A DNA stretch of 64,000 bases from positions 1,869,855-1,933,854 of the forward strand of contig NZ_SBLB01000001.1 of assembly GCF_004138325.1 (NCBI RefSeq), given 5' to 3'. A program made the position numbers and the translations under genes. Positions 63,424 through 64,000 of the stretch are shown here, in pieces. Below the pieces are notes generated by a model, which made no database searches, had not been told where the DNA came from, and saw nothing but the letters and a program-made list of their open reading frames with translations. Numbering within the stretch: the first letter of the stretch is position 1; each line of letters begins with the position of its first letter. The stretch is from Spirosoma sordidisoli. Lineage in GTDB: Bacteria > Bacteroidota > Bacteroidia > Cytophagales > Spirosomataceae.

Positions 63424-64000
63424 TCACACTACGGCCAGACAAGTCGTCTGTACAGCATCGTCAAAGCAGGCCAGTTCATCGGCCAGCACAAAGCGCGACT
63501 GCCGGGTGCGGGTCAGCACACAGTCGCGGATATGGAGGCTCAGGAGGGTTGTCAGTTCGATCTCGCGCCAGGGCCGAACGTCGGCATGGAAGGGTTGCAG
63601 CACGGCCCGTTCGTGGCCCACGTCTTTGGGTGAGAAGCGCCAGGTTTGTTTGGCGGCCCCCTGCCAGATAGTCATCGACCGAAAATCATCGATATGGACC
63701 ATGAGATCGCCACATTGCAGGTCTATTCGTTCGTTGATGCCTTCATAGGGCTCCGATCGGGCGGTCAGCAACAAGCTAACCAGATCATGCCGATCGGTGG
63801 TGAGCGTCACCGACAGGTTATCATCGGATTCGGCCGGATCGGCCCAAGCCAGCTGGATGGCAAACCAGTCGGGTAAGCCACGTTGGGTCATCAGGTGAAC
63901 AGCCAGGTCGATCCAGTGGCTCAGATTCCCCAGGATGCGGGTACCTTCGGGCGGGTGACGGTACCAGTGGTCGGGCGGAATGCGGTGGCCATTGATGTGA
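63424..64000 (-). CDS. Gfo/Idh/MocA-family dehydrogenase, C-terminal part (cut by window edge)
   Basis: The reverse strand is open from the window edge to a TGA at 63424. The first residues read HINGHRIPPDHWYRHPPEG and continue into TRILGNLSHWIDLAVHL, the C-terminal-domain signature of Gfo/Idh/MocA oxidoreductases (compare GEGCHFIDL), followed by a beta-rich half (SVTLTTDRHDLVSLLL, IDLQCGDLMVHID). The N-terminal NAD-binding part is outside. It lies 25 nt upstream of wecB, in the same operon, and is a second sugar-modifying dehydrogenase besides the bi-domain protein. The internal ATG at 63891 is not the start. Confidence 0.8.
   Translation of the reverse strand, partial: HINGHRIPPDHWYRHPPEGTRILGNLSHWIDLAVHLMTQRGLPDWFAIQLAWADPAESDDNLSVTLTTDRHDLVSLLLTARSEPYEGINERIDLQCGDLMVHIDDFRSMTIWQGAAKQTWRFSPKDVGHERAVLQPFHADVRPWREIELTTLLSLHIRDCVLTRTRQSRFVLADELACFDDAVQTTCLAVV

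Overview
The window is chromosomal DNA from a Bacteroidota bacterium, most likely a member of the Cytophagales related to Spirosoma. This rests on gene content and signals rather than on any search. It has a fused lpxC-fabZ gene, a TamB gene followed by a TamL-type lipoprotein, a ubiE-porT pair, a protein with a type IX secretion (T9SS) C-terminal domain, a SusC-style beta-barrel protein, a DUF5606 protein, promoters of the TTG-N20-TAnnTTTG kind, and almost no Shine-Dalgarno sequences. Base composition is moderately GC-rich, and several intergenic regions are clearly AT-richer. I see no insertion sequence, prophage, CRISPR array or rRNA.

Layout. 1-2.3 kb: the 5' part of nuoN, a TerC-family membrane protein and a small lipoprotein, all on the minus strand. 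2.5-10 kb: tamB-tamL, closed by a perfect palindromic terminator shared with a convergent tesA-like esterase. 10.9-14.2 kb: a ybbA-ybbP ABC transporter, giving the same tesA/ybbA/ybbP neighbourhood as in E. coli. 14.2-20.7 kb: an SDR dehydrogenase, then a minus-strand lipid A block read as HD-domain protein, lpxD, lpxC-fabZ, lpxA, ABC ATPase. 20.9-25.7 kb: a tRNA with CAT anticodon, a dipeptidase, ubiE-porT, a response-regulator remnant, tRNA-Val and a bestrophin-type channel. 25.7-26.75 kb: a dense non-coding array of short stem-loop repeats. 26.9-37.4 kb: a minus-strand exopolysaccharide locus with an unknown glycan protein, a glycosyltransferase, a half-length TolC-like protein, a chain-length regulator with a degenerate tyrosine-kinase-like domain, an O-antigen ligase-like protein, a GT11 fucosyltransferase, a flippase and a GH-A glycosidase. 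37.6-46.1 kb: a T9SS-exported beta-helix protein, a ThuA protein, a YpdA-type reductase and a 1095-residue SdrD_B protein. 46.3-57.3 kb: priA, a palindromic repeat cluster, a TonB-receptor-like barrel, a LytS/LytTR-type two-component pair, pyruvate kinase, a DUF5606 protein, engB and a secreted thioredoxin. 57.4-64 kb: a second, tightly overlapping polysaccharide operon (Gfo/Idh/MocA dehydrogenase, wecB, bi-domain oxidoreductase, heparinase II/III-like protein, glycosyltransferase) that runs off the right edge.

The common theme is the cell envelope: lipid A synthesis, outer-membrane protein assembly (TamB/TamL), T9SS export (PorT plus a cargo) and two polysaccharide loci. The parts most worth a second look are the stem-loop array at 25.73-26.74 kb with its 127-nt inverted duplication, the pairing of a half-length TolC-like protein with a chain-length regulator in a locus showing no Wza, and several families of dispersed palindromic elements.
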